NCBI GenBank assembly: GCA_022827945.1
Contig: JAJEIT010000055.1
Coordinates: forward strand, 1 to 64,000
Length of the DNA: 64,000 bases
Source of the DNA: Dehalococcoidia bacterium
GTDB taxonomy: Bacteria; Chloroflexota; Dehalococcoidia; Tepidiformales; Tepidiformaceae
Reading direction: 5' to 3'
This document shows, in pieces, positions 8,455 through 16,993 of this stretch. The position numbers were made by a program, and so were the translations under genes. The notes under the pieces were generated by a model, which was not told the DNA's origin, made no database searches, and worked only from the letters and a program-made list of their open reading frames with translations. How positions within the stretch are numbered: the stretch's first letter is position 1; the number at the start of each line of letters is the position of its first letter.

Positions 8455-8970
8455 CTAGAGGCTCTGCCCCTTCTCGCCCTCCAGCCCCATCAGGGCCGCA
8501 ATCTCGCCCTGGTGGGAGGACACGTGCCAGACCCCGAGGGTGCCGAACACCCACAGTTTCGGCCGGGGCGTCGGCCCGAACGGCACTTCCGCCTCCAGAT
8601 CTTCGTCGGAGGCCGACTCCAGGTACCCGTCGACCGCCGCCCGCACCGCCGCCGCGTATTCGCGCAGCGGCCCCAGCTCGAAGCTCAGGCTGGTCGTGTA
8701 GTCCTGCGAGATCACCGGGCTGTCCGGCAACTCGAACCCGACCCGCTCGCCGATTCCGCTCGAGTGATAGACCGGCTCCTGCCCCATCAGCCCCCGCACG
8801 AGGATCAGGTCTTGCGTGATCACCGTGTGCGCGTAGGTCGCCCCGATCGGGTTCGTCAGCGACCCCTCGATCGTCTTCGTGAGCAACTCCGGCGAGCACC
8901 GCTCGATCGCGGCCTCCAGGTTGTCCTGCGCGAATCCGTACTGGCTGCGGAGCAGATCCCGTGCGTCCAT
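8455..8970 (-). CDS. DinB-superfamily four-helix protein
   Basis: 171 aa predicted all-helical, resembling the DinB/YfiT superfamily. A helix-1 region carries DARDLLRSQYGF, a His follows in YAHTVITQDLIL, and the C-terminal VWHVSSHQGEIAALMGL holds two more histidines. The three His could form the metal site usual for this fold. Such proteins often act as thiol transferases or are of unknown role. ATG 8970 has a good RBS (GGAGG) 5-9 nt upstream; an in-frame extension upstream is not supported. It is convergent with the alkB-like gene. Confidence 0.75.
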   Translation of the reverse strand: MDARDLLRSQYGFAQDNLEAAIERCSPELLTKTIEGSLTNPIGATYAHTVITQDLILVRGLMGQEPVYHSSGIGERVGFELPDSPVISQDYTTSLSFELGPLREYAAAVRAAVDGYLESASDEDLEAEVPFGPTPRPKLWVFGTLGVWHVSSHQGEIAALMGLEGEKGQSL

Positions 8971-9049
8971 GCCATGCCTCCTGGCTCGTTTCAGTCGATG
9001 TGAGCGGCCAGTCTGAAGCGTGGACGGGACCGCCGCCACCTCTCCTGCC

Positions 9050-10798
9050 CTATGTCCCGGTTGTCCCGCTCCCCACCACGACCACGAGCGCCTCGGGTCC
9101 GTGGATGCCGCGCACGATGCGCTTCTCGATGTCGGCCGTGCGGCTCGCGCCCGTCAGGATGAGCGCGTCGCCATCCCCCGCGAGCGCCGGCCCGAGCTCT
9201 TGCGGGAACCGCACCACGCTCGCCTCCTCCACGTCGACCACGATGCGGCGGGCATCCATGAGCGCGCCCCGCGCCGCTGCCTCACCCGTCAGCAGCACGC
9301 CCCCGGTCGAGGCCACCGCCGCCGTCGCCCGGACGCGCCGGTCGCCCTCCTCCGGCTCCGCCTCGTCGGCCACGACCGCCCCGACGACCGACGCCCGCTC
9401 CCGGAACGCGGCGACCACGTCCTCGGCGAGCGGTTCCGGTTCTGGGGCCAGCTCGAGTTCGATGCTGTCGAGGGGGACGAGCATGGCCGGGTCTCGCGAT
9501 GGGCTCGCCGCCGGGATCGGTCGCGCACCGCCGACGGGGAGGCCCGGCAGGCGTCCGCCCGCCCGCAGCCCCAGCCGCGCCAGCCAGCTCGCCGCCCGCC
9601 CCTGCCGTCCCGCGAACGCCGCCGCCCACGACTTCCACGCCGCCTTCTCGACCCGCGACCCGCCGTTCTCCGCCTCACCCGCCCGCAGGTCGAGCAGCAT
9701 CCGGTGCAGGGGAATGCCGACCGGGCAGACCTCCGTACAGCGCCCGCACAGGCTCGAGGCCGACGGCAGGTCGGCGTGACGGCCGTCGCGCCAGAGCAGC
9801 GGCGAGACAACCGCCCCGATCGGCCCCATGTAGGGCGACCCGTACGAGAGCCCGCCCGCCGCCGTGTAGACGGGGCACGCGTTCATGCAGGCGCCGCAGC
9901 GGATGCAGCGCAGCACGTCGCGATAGCGTTCGTCCGCCAGGATCTCCGAGCGCCCGTTGTCGACGACGACGAGGTGGCGCTCCTTGCCGTCCTCCGGAGC
10001 CCCCAGGAAGTGCGTGTAGGCGGTCAGCGGCTGCGCGGTCGCGCTCGGCGCCAGCACCTGTAGTACGGCCAGCGCCGCCTCCTCGTCCGCCACGACCTTC
10101 TCCATGCCCGTGATCGCGATGTGCAGGCGCGGGCGGCTCACGCCCAGCGAGACGTTCCCCTCGTTCTCGACGATCACGATGCGTCCGCTGTTGGCGACGA
10201 CCGCGTTCGCCCCCGTGATGCCCGCGTCCACCTCCCCGAAGAACTCCGCGACCACGTCCCGCACCGCCCGCGAGAGGCGCACGGGATCGTCGTCGGGCAC
10301 GTCCGCTCCCGCCCCCGCCAGCAGATCGCGGATGCGGGCCCGGTTCAGGTGCAGCGCCGGCGCCGTGATGTGGCTCGGGCCCCGCCCCTCGATGTCGACG
10401 ATGTACTCCCCGATGTCCGTCTCCAACACCTCCTTGCCCCGCACGCGAAGGGCGTGCGTCAGCCCCACCTCCTCCGCCACCATCGACTTCGACTTCGCGA
10501 CACGGCGCGCGTCGCCCAGCAGCTGCGTCACGAGCGCCACCGCCTCCTCGGCGGTGGCCGCGCGGTGGTACCCGATGTCCTGCCGTGCGCACGACTCCCT
10601 GAGCTGTTCCTGCAGCTCGTCGAGGTGGTCGACGGCGTAGCTGCGCGCCGCCTGCGCCCGCGCCCGCGCATCGGACGGGCTCGCCGTTGTGAGCTGGTCC
10701 CGGCTGTCCGCCACCAGCTTCCGCAGGATCGGCGAGAGCGTGGCCGCAGGCGGGCCCGCCTCGATCTCGGCTCGCGCCCGCGCGCGGAAGGGACTCAC
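9050..10798 (-). CDS. lutB: LutB-type iron-sulfur protein fused to a C-terminal LutC-like LUD domain
   Basis: A 582-aa protein for L-lactate oxidation. Residues ~20-285 form the LUD domain typical of LutB (KSKSMVAEEVGL, GITGANAVVANSG, HIAITGMEKVVAD). Two 4Fe-4S motifs follow near 297-310 (CIRCGACMNACPVY) and ~347 (CGRCTEVCPVG). After a linker, residues ~440-582 contain a second, LutC-like segment (VDVEEASVVRFPQELG, ILTGASRTADIEKRIVRG, ending in a G-rich tail). In most bacteria lutB and lutC are separate. The GTG start at 10798 overlaps the lutA stop as GTGA, indicating translational coupling. Confidence 0.88.
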   Translation of the reverse strand: MSPFRARARAEIEAGPPAATLSPILRKLVADSRDQLTTASPSDARARAQAARSYAVDHLDELQEQLRESCARQDIGYHRAATAEEAVALVTQLLGDARRVAKSKSMVAEEVGLTHALRVRGKEVLETDIGEYIVDIEGRGPSHITAPALHLNRARIRDLLAGAGADVPDDDPVRLSRAVRDVVAEFFGEVDAGITGANAVVANSGRIVIVENEGNVSLGVSRPRLHIAITGMEKVVADEEAALAVLQVLAPSATAQPLTAYTHFLGAPEDGKERHLVVVDNGRSEILADERYRDVLRCIRCGACMNACPVYTAAGGLSYGSPYMGPIGAVVSPLLWRDGRHADLPSASSLCGRCTEVCPVGIPLHRMLLDLRAGEAENGGSRVEKAAWKSWAAAFAGRQGRAASWLARLGLRAGGRLPGLPVGGARPIPAASPSRDPAMLVPLDSIELELAPEPEPLAEDVVAAFRERASVVGAVVADEAEPEEGDRRVRATAAVASTGGVLLTGEAAARGALMDARRIVVDVEEASVVRFPQELGPALAGDGDALILTGASRTADIEKRIVRGIHGPEALVVVVGSGTTGT

Positions 10799-11514
10799 GC
10801 CAGCGCCCTGTCGAGGAGCTCGGCGAGCGTCCAGGTCTCCAGTGACTGGTCCGTAGCCCGCGCCGTCGCCTCCAGGTGCGCGAGGCAGGACAGGTCCCCC
10901 GAGACGAGCACCCGCACGCCCCGCGAGGCCACGTCCTCCAGCTTCGCCCGCGCCATCGCCACCGACACCTCCGGCTCCTTCACGGTGAAAGTCCCGCCGA
11001 ACCCGCAGCACTCGTCCTCGTAGGCAAGCCGGCGCACGTCCAGCCCCTCGACCTGTTCGAGCAGCCCCACCGCCCCCTCCGTCAGCCCCAGCTCGCGACG
11101 GCCGTGGCACGAGTCGTGGTAGGTGACCGCTCCCGACAGGCGCAGCGGCAGCGCCGCCACGTTCGGGTGGGCGGCCACGTAGGCGCCGAACTCGACGAAG
11201 CACTCGCTCATGCGCTCGATGCTCGCCCCACGCGGGCCCGCCCACAGCCCCGGCAGGTAGTGCTTCACCATGCTGGCGCACGACCCCGACGGGATCACGA
11301 TTGTCTCGTGTCCCCGCGCCGCTCGCAGCAGGGCGCGGCCCACGCTCTTCGCCTCCGAACGGTAGCCGCTGTTGAAGGCGGGCTGCCCGCAGCACGGCCC
11401 CACGATCGTCTGCACCTCGTCGCCGAGCCGTTCGAGCACGCGCCGCGCGTGGCCCCCGTCATCGGGGCGCAGCGCCGCCATGTAGCACGGCACGAAGAGC
11501 GCAACCCTGGCCAT
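10795..11514 (-). CDS. lutA: LutA-type (Fe-S)-binding protein with CCG domains
   Basis: A 239-aa protein with two cysteine-rich CCG domains as in LutA/GlpC/HdrB: VPCYMAAL with VGPCCGQPAFNSGY in the first half, and YHDSCHGRREL with DECCGFGGTF in the second. It forms the lactate-oxidising complex with LutB/LutC at the membrane, passing electrons to the quinone pool. It is the first gene of the pair and is divergent from the site-2 protease gene. TAGCGT (11521-11526) ends 6 nt before the ATG, so the message may be leaderless. Confidence 0.9.
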   Translation of the reverse strand: MARVALFVPCYMAALRPDDGGHARRVLERLGDEVQTIVGPCCGQPAFNSGYRSEAKSVGRALLRAARGHETIVIPSGSCASMVKHYLPGLWAGPRGASIERMSECFVEFGAYVAAHPNVAALPLRLSGAVTYHDSCHGRRELGLTEGAVGLLEQVEGLDVRRLAYEDECCGFGGTFTVKEPEVSVAMARAKLEDVASRGVRVLVSGDLSCLAHLEATARATDQSLETWTLAELLDRALA

Positions 11515-11520
11515 TCGTTC

Positions 11521-11601
11521 ACGCTACCGGCCACCGGCCCGCTGCCGCAAGCAGGCCGTTGCTGCCGCGTCATGGCGCCGGCTGCCCCCGTGCCCTACCG
11601 T
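11521..11601. promoter_or_regulatory. Back-to-back leaderless-type -10 elements for lutA and the M50 protease
   Basis: In the 93-bp divergent gap, TAGCGT (11521-11526, minus sense) ends 6 nt before the lutA ATG. TACCGT (11596-11601, plus sense) ends 6 nt before the protease ATG at 11608. Both fit TANNNT. Neither gene has a Shine-Dalgarno sequence at a useful distance. Confidence 0.45.
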
Positions 11602-11607
11602 AGGACC

Positions 11608-12798
11608 ATGCCCGGCCGCGGTCTGCGCATTGCCACAATCGGTGGCATCGCCATCGAGATACACCCTTCCTGGTTCCTCATCCTGGGGATCGTCACCTAC
11701 CTGCTCGCCGCCGGATTCTTCCCCGATCGGTACGAGGGGAGCGTGGCCGGTTACTGGCTTCTTGGCGCCGCGGCAGCCGTCCTCGTCTTCGTCACCGTGC
11801 TTCTCCACGAGCTCGCCCACGCCGTGGTCGCCATCCGCCGCGGCCTCGAGGTGCCCCGCATCACGCTCTTCATCTTCGGCGGCGTCTCGCACCTCGACCG
11901 CCAGCCTCGCTCCGCCGGCGAGGAGTTCTTTATCGCCGCCGCCGGACCCGCCGCCAGCCTCGTCATCGCGCTCCTCATCTTCGGCGCCTCACGCCTTGCC
12001 GGTGGAGGAAGCGCGCCCTTCGGCGCGATGTTCGAATACCTCGCCTTCGTCAACCTCATCCTGGCGGTCTTCAACATCCTCCCCGGCTTCCCCCTCGACG
12101 GCGGACGCGTCCTCCGCGCCATCGCCTGGAAGCGCACCCGCAGTTTCCGCAAGGCGACCCGCATCGCCGCCGGCACCGGCGAGATGTTCGGCTGGGCCGT
12201 CATTGCAAGCGGCGCCGTCTTCCTGTTCCTCGGCCAGTGGGTGGCCGGGATCTGGGCGATCATGATCGGCTGGTTCCTGCTCGGCGCGGCTCGGGGCGAA
12301 GCCAACAGCATCCGCGTCGACACCGTCATCAACCGCCTGACCGCCCGCGACCTGATGCACCGCACCTTCGTCGAAGTCACCCCCGGCACGTCCATCCAGG
12401 CGGTCGTCGACGAGCACATGATTGGCGGTGGCGAGCGTTCCGTCGTCGTCGCCAACGACGACTACGTGGTCGGCATCCTCACCGTCAGCGACCTTGGGCG
12501 CGTGCCCCGCAGCGAGTGGGCCACCACCCCCGCCCAGCGCATCATGACCCCGCGCGCCGACGTGGTGACCATCGCCGCCGACGCCCCCGCCGCCGACGTC
12601 ATGCCCCTCCTCGCCCAGCGCCGCCTCAACCAGCTCCCCGTCATCGACGAGGGGCGCATGATCGGCATCATCACCCGCCGCGAATTTCTCGACCGCCTCC
12701 AGATCGCCGAGGAGCTCGGCCAGGGAGACACGCCCGACGGCGACGCCGAACCTCCTCCCATCCGCACTCCCGGCAATGACGATCCGGACGCGCGCTAG
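11608..12798 (+). CDS. Site-2 protease (M50 family) with paired CBS domains
   Basis: A 396-aa intramembrane zinc metalloprotease. The active-site HELAH lies in LLHELAHAVV, and the third zinc ligand in FNILPGFPLDGGRVLRA; about six membrane spans fill residues 10-235. Two CBS domains follow (about 245-300 and 305-360; MHRTFVEVTPGTS, ILTVSDLGRVPR, QRIMTPRADV, IGIITRREFLDRL), which usually sense adenosine nucleotides. Homologues resemble Rip3-type proteins and archaeal S2P-CBS enzymes. It may cleave anti-sigma factors or other membrane substrates; the target is not evident. ATG 11608 is set by the start of the first strand and the -10 spacing. Confidence 0.9.
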   Translation: MPGRGLRIATIGGIAIEIHPSWFLILGIVTYLLAAGFFPDRYEGSVAGYWLLGAAAAVLVFVTVLLHELAHAVVAIRRGLEVPRITLFIFGGVSHLDRQPRSAGEEFFIAAAGPAASLVIALLIFGASRLAGGGSAPFGAMFEYLAFVNLILAVFNILPGFPLDGGRVLRAIAWKRTRSFRKATRIAAGTGEMFGWAVIASGAVFLFLGQWVAGIWAIMIGWFLLGAARGEANSIRVDTVINRLTARDLMHRTFVEVTPGTSIQAVVDEHMIGGGERSVVVANDDYVVGILTVSDLGRVPRSEWATTPAQRIMTPRADVVTIAADAPAADVMPLLAQRRLNQLPVIDEGRMIGIITRREFLDRLQIAEELGQGDTPDGDAEPPPIRTPGNDDPDAR

Positions 12799-12810
12799 CT
12801 CCGTTCCCCG

Positions 12811-13935
12811 CTAGTTCCCTTCGAGCGACGCGGGCAACGGCCGCCGCGCCCACTCCTGCCATACCACCCAGGCCAGCTTGTCGGACCCGTCGCTGTAGCG
12901 CAGCCCGACGTCGTTGAGCACGGCCGCGCCCCCCTGGCGGCTCTGCGCCGGGTCACGCTCCGCCCCCCACACCACGGCGCTGAAGCCGTTCGCCTCTGCG
13001 TGCTCCAGCAGCAGCGTCAGGAACTCCTCCTGCTCCCGCTCCGAGCCGACCCACGAGTGCCCCTCGATCGTGGCCGAGGCGTAGCCCGCCTCGCTGATCA
13101 GGATCTCGCCCGTGAAGCGCTCCCGCAGCTGCGTGTAGTAGTCCTCGGGAATCTCCCGCACGAGCCGGATGCTTGAGGAGAGGTAGGGGTAGGTCGAGAA
13201 CGCGAGGGCGTCGATGCGCCCCCGGAACGCGTCGATCGCGTCCCACTGCGGCGGATGCTCCTGCGTGAGCTTCCCCAGCAGGTCCTCGAGCTGGAACGTG
13301 GGGAACACCTTCGTCTCGGGCCGGATCGACTTCACGGCGTCGTAGACCCTCGCGTACGCGTTCAGGAAACCTACGAACTGGCCCGGCGCCCGCGCCCGCA
13401 GCATGTTGATCTCGACGCCCACCGCCAGGTACTCGGGCTCGTAGTTGGTGGCGATGTAGATGGCGTAGGCGACGAGCGCCTCCTGCACGTCCTCCCGCAG
13501 GAATCCCGCCTCGGGATCGCCGCCCTCGGGCAATCCCGCAACGCGCGTGCGCTGGACCGCCCCGTCGGTCGGATCGATGGCGAAAAGGAGCGAGAGGTCG
13601 TACTGCCGCAGCAGGTCCCGTTCGAGCCGCATGAGCGCGTGCGTCTCTTCCGAGACCTCCGCTCCGGGGAAGAAATCCTCCCAGGGCGGCACCCGCGCGA
13701 TGCTCACCAGCTCCGCGTGCCGCCCCGCCGTCGCGAAGCTGTCGACGTGGGCAGTGCGCGTGTCCTCCCAGGGCTGCAGGCCGAGCCCCAGGCGCAGTTC
13801 CCGCGTCGGGCCCTGCGAATCCGGGCGCGTCACCTCCGGGCCGGGCGGTTCATCCGTCTCCCCGCCGCCATTGCAGGCGGCCACAAGGAGCGCTGATACA
13901 ATCACGAAGGCGGGAAACAGACGCGAGGGCTGCAT
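12811..13935 (-). CDS. Predicted lipoprotein with a glycoside-hydrolase-like barrel
   Basis: A 374-aa exported lipoprotein: the signal peptide ends in the lipobox VAAC with C21. The mature part looks like a (beta/alpha)8 barrel. YLAVGVEINML places E175 at the end of one strand and ILISEAGYAS places E282 at another, the arrangement of acid/base and nucleophile in clan-A glycoside hydrolases; AFSTYPYLS and SAVVWGAERDP also fit. Function is inferred from this pattern only. The start codon overlaps the start codon of the divergent penicillin-binding protein (shared CATG at 13933-13936), which is unusual. The stop is convergent with the M50 protease. Confidence 0.7.
   Translation of the reverse strand: MQPSRLFPAFVIVSALLVAACNGGGETDEPPGPEVTRPDSQGPTRELRLGLGLQPWEDTRTAHVDSFATAGRHAELVSIARVPPWEDFFPGAEVSEETHALMRLERDLLRQYDLSLLFAIDPTDGAVQRTRVAGLPEGGDPEAGFLREDVQEALVAYAIYIATNYEPEYLAVGVEINMLRARAPGQFVGFLNAYARVYDAVKSIRPETKVFPTFQLEDLLGKLTQEHPPQWDAIDAFRGRIDALAFSTYPYLSSSIRLVREIPEDYYTQLRERFTGEILISEAGYASATIEGHSWVGSEREQEEFLTLLLEHAEANGFSAVVWGAERDPAQSRQGGAAVLNDVGLRYSDGSDKLAWVVWQEWARRPLPASLEGN
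13897..13902 (+). promoter_or_regulatory. Candidate -10 (TACAAT) for the penicillin-binding protein gene
   Basis: TACAAT lies 31 nt before the ATG at 13934 and would give a leader of about 25 nt carrying GAGGG. It sits inside the first codons of the divergent lipoprotein gene because the two genes have no gap between them. The -35 is not convincing. Confidence 0.3.
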
Positions 13936-16024
13936 GACTCTACGCAGGTTCCTCCTGGCGTCTGTCGTCCTTGGCGTCATCGCTGGCGCCGCGGCCGGCG
14001 GAATCCGAGCCCTCGTGGGCGACGGAGAGCCCCCACCCCCGCTCCCGACCGCCACGGTCGCCCCCACGCCGACGCCGGAGACGCCCCTGGCTGTCGCCCA
14101 GCGCTTCGCCGAAGCCTGGGAGGCGGGTGACGTTCCCGCGATGTACGACCTCCTCGACAGCGCCACGCGGGCAGGCTTGCCCCTGGCCGCCTTCGCCGAA
14201 GCCTACGCGGGCTTCCGCCAGGAGGTGGGCGCCACGGCCATAACTGTGTCCGTTGCTGGTGAAGATGCTCAGCGCGTCACCTTCCGCGTCCGCCTCGAGA
14301 CAAGCTATTTTGGCACGCTGGAGTATGCCACCGCCGTCCCCTTCGTTTCTTCACAGCTGGGCTCCCCGCGCATCGCCTGGACGCCCGCGGTCATGCATCC
14401 GGCCCTGACCCCCGGACGGGAACTGCACGGCGAGGTCCGGCGGCCCGCCCGGGGCGCCATCTACGACCGCAACGGCGAGCCCCTCGCCATCACCCTGGAC
14501 GTCCGCATGATCGGCCTCGACCGCAGCCGCGTGTTCGACGAGGAATCCGTCACCGCGGCCTTCGTGTCCTTCGGCTTCGAGGAGGAAGAGGTGGCGAGGG
14601 CCTTCGACAGCCCCCTCGGCCAGCGCCACCGCGTACCCCTCGGCACCGTGCCCGACTCCCGCGTCGAGGAGGCCGCCCGCTTCGTCGAAGCCGTTCCCGG
14701 CGCCGTCCTCTGGTTCGAGGAGCGCCGCGTCCACCCCCTCGGCCCCGCCGCCGCCCACGTCGTCGGCTACACCCGTGAGTACACCGCCGAGGAGATCGCC
14801 GCCCGCCCCGACTCCGGCCTCCTCCCCGGCGATCGCGTCGGCGCCGTCGGCATCGAGGCTGCGATGAACGACGTGCTCGCCGGCCGCATGGGCGCACGCC
14901 TCGTGGTTACCGGCGGCGAGGAGCCCGTCGTCCTCTTCGAGCGCACCTACGTTCCCGGCGAAGACGTCCACACGACGCTCGACTCCACCCTCCTGCGCGC
15001 CGCCCACGAAGGACTGGGGGGGCTGCGTGGCGCCGCCGTGATCCTCGACCCGCGCACGAACGCCATCCTTGCCCTCAACAGCTCGCCCTCGTTCGACCCG
15101 AACGCGTTCGAGCTCGGCCTCCAGCCTGCGCTCGAAGAGTTCACCGGCAGTGAGGACGACCCCCTCAACGACCGCGCCACCCACGGTCTCTACTCCGCCG
15201 GCTCAACCTTCAAGCTGGTGACCGGCGCGGCCGGCCTCGCGCAGGGCGCTTTCAACCCCGCGGACCGTCTCTTCTGCGGCGCCGTCTGGTACGGCGTCGA
15301 CCCGCCCCGGCGCAACTGGGAGGGCGAACAGGGAGAGCTGAGCATCGCCGAGGGCCTGATGCGCTCCTGCAACCCGGTCTTCTACGAAATCGCCCTCACC
15401 CTCTACAACGAGGCGCCCGGAGCCCTCGCCGATATGGCCCGCGCCTTCGGCTTCGGCGCCGCGACCGGCGTCGAGGGCCTCTACGAGGACTCCGGCCTCG
15501 TGCCCGACGCCGCCTGGAAGCAGGCCGTCAGGGGCGAGCCCTGGTTCCCCGGCGACGCCGTGAACCTCGGCATCGGCCAGGGCGACCTGCTCGTCACGCC
15601 CCTGCAGCTCGCCAACGCCTACAGCGCCTTCCTCAAGAGCGAGCTGAGAACGCCAACCGTCCTCGCCGGCGTCGCACCGCTGGATCGGGGTGCGCTGCCC
15701 CTCGAGCCAGGAGACGCCGCGCACCTGCGTGCCGGCCTCGAGCTGGTGACCGGGACGCGCGGCACCGCCGGGTGGGTGTTCGCGGACGCCGGTTACGACG
15801 ACTTCGGCGGCAAGTCGGGAACTGCGGAGGAAGCGGAGGACCAGGCGCACGTGCTCTTCGTCGCCTACTCGCCCCGCGACGTTCCCGCCGCGCTGGCCGC
15901 CGTCGTCTTCGACAACGCCGAGGAAGGGCGCCCGTTCGCCGCCCCCCTCGCGCGCGACCTCGTCCTCGCCGCCCTCAACCCGGGCGGCTCGGAGGAGGAA
16001 GCGGAGGAAGAGGAAGCGCCCTAG
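13934..16024 (+). CDS. Class B penicillin-binding protein (MecA_N-type, transpeptidase)
   Basis: A 696-aa peptidoglycan transpeptidase. In order: an N-terminal membrane anchor (residues 5-27), a Pro/Thr-rich linker, an NTF2-like MecA_N domain (about 50-135), a dimerisation domain (about 150-340, RGAIYDRNGEPLA) and the transpeptidase domain. Active-site motifs are STFK at 424-427, SCN at 478-480 and KSGT at 627-630. The C-terminal tail is Glu-rich. It cross-links the cell wall outside the membrane and resembles PbpA/PBP3-type proteins of monoderms. Its ATG overlaps the ATG of the divergent lipoprotein. The stop overlaps the etfA stop (CTAG). Confidence 0.92.
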   Translation: MTLRRFLLASVVLGVIAGAAAGGIRALVGDGEPPPPLPTATVAPTPTPETPLAVAQRFAEAWEAGDVPAMYDLLDSATRAGLPLAAFAEAYAGFRQEVGATAITVSVAGEDAQRVTFRVRLETSYFGTLEYATAVPFVSSQLGSPRIAWTPAVMHPALTPGRELHGEVRRPARGAIYDRNGEPLAITLDVRMIGLDRSRVFDEESVTAAFVSFGFEEEEVARAFDSPLGQRHRVPLGTVPDSRVEEAARFVEAVPGAVLWFEERRVHPLGPAAAHVVGYTREYTAEEIAARPDSGLLPGDRVGAVGIEAAMNDVLAGRMGARLVVTGGEEPVVLFERTYVPGEDVHTTLDSTLLRAAHEGLGGLRGAAVILDPRTNAILALNSSPSFDPNAFELGLQPALEEFTGSEDDPLNDRATHGLYSAGSTFKLVTGAAGLAQGAFNPADRLFCGAVWYGVDPPRRNWEGEQGELSIAEGLMRSCNPVFYEIALTLYNEAPGALADMARAFGFGAATGVEGLYEDSGLVPDAAWKQAVRGEPWFPGDAVNLGIGQGDLLVTPLQLANAYSAFLKSELRTPTVLAGVAPLDRGALPLEPGDAAHLRAGLELVTGTRGTAGWVFADAGYDDFGGKSGTAEEAEDQAHVLFVAYSPRDVPAALAAVVFDNAEEGRPFAAPLARDLVLAALNPGGSEEEAEEEEAP

Positions 16025-16983
16025 TCGAGCGCCTTGATCGCCTCGATCAGGGCAGGGACGACCTTCTTGTAGTCCTCGACCACGGCGAAGCGCGACACCT
16101 GCACCATGTTGCAGTCGGGATCGCGGTTAACGGCCACGATGTTCTTCGAACCCGACATGCCCGCCATGTGCTGGCTCGCGCCGCTGATGGCGACCGCGAT
16201 GTACAGGTTCGGCGTGACCGTCTTGCCGGTCAGCCCAACCTGCTGCGCGGGCGGGTACCAGCCGAGGTCGCAGGCCGCCCGGCTCGCGCCGGTCGCCCCG
16301 CCGAGCAGCCCGGAGAGCTCCTCCATCAGCTCGAATGCCGAGGGGTCGCCCAGACCGCGCCCGCCGGAGACCACCACTTCGGCGTCCTCCAGCCGGATGC
16401 CCGTCGCCTCCGCCGCCTCGGTGGAGACGACGCGCACGCGCTGCTCGCCGGTCGCATCGATGGACGTCACGGAACCGCTGCGCCCGGCGTCCGGCGCGAG
16501 AGCATCCCACGCCTTCGGCTTGAGCGTTGCAATCTGCACGTCGCCTCGCCAGGTGACTTCCGCGTTGGCGTTGCCGCCGTAGCAGCTGCGCGTCGCCCGC
16601 AGGCGTCCGCCATCGAGCGTGAGGGCGACGCACTCCATGGCTACGGCCGTGTTCAGGCGGAAGGCCATGAGGGGACCGAGGTCGCGACCAATGCTCGTCT
16701 GCCCGATGAGCACGATGTCGGCGTCCGCCGCCTCGCACGCGGCAAGGGCCGCGCCCGCGCCGGTCTCGGCGTAGCCCGGATCGAGCGAGCCCGCCGGAGC
16801 GAGGTAGACGGCGTCGGCACCGTGCTCGAAGAGGGACTGGGCGAGCGATTCGTCGCCCGCGACGAGGGCGCTGACCGCGCCGCCGCCCTGGTCGGCCAGG
16901 GCGCGCCCGGCCGCCAGCAGTTCGAAGGAGTGGGGAGCGACGGCGCCGTCGGCCGCCTCGGCAATGATGAGGGTTCCTGGCAT
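16021..16983 (-). CDS. etfA: Electron transfer flavoprotein alpha subunit
   Basis: A 320-aa FixB/EtfA protein. The FAD-binding C-terminal domain is clear: [42 protein letters not shown] and [10 protein letters not shown]. With EtfB it accepts electrons from acyl-CoA dehydrogenases or similar enzymes and passes them to ETF-quinone oxidoreductase, neither of which is in the window. It starts at ATG 16983, 10 nt after the etfB stop, and is co-transcribed with it. The two genes are in the usual order beta then alpha. The stop overlaps the convergent penicillin-binding-protein stop. Confidence 0.95.
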   Translation of the reverse strand: MPGTLIIAEAADGAVAPHSFELLAAGRALADQGGGAVSALVAGDESLAQSLFEHGADAVYLAPAGSLDPGYAETGAGAALAACEAADADIVLIGQTSIGRDLGPLMAFRLNTAVAMECVALTLDGGRLRATRSCYGGNANAEVTWRGDVQIATLKPKAWDALAPDAGRSGSVTSIDATGEQRVRVVSTEAAEATGIRLEDAEVVVSGGRGLGDPSAFELMEELSGLLGGATGASRAACDLGWYPPAQQVGLTGKTVTPNLYIAVAISGASQHMAGMSGSKNIVAVNRDPDCNMVQVSRFAVVEDYKKVVPALIEAIKALD

Positions 16984-16993
16984 CGTCGTTCCT

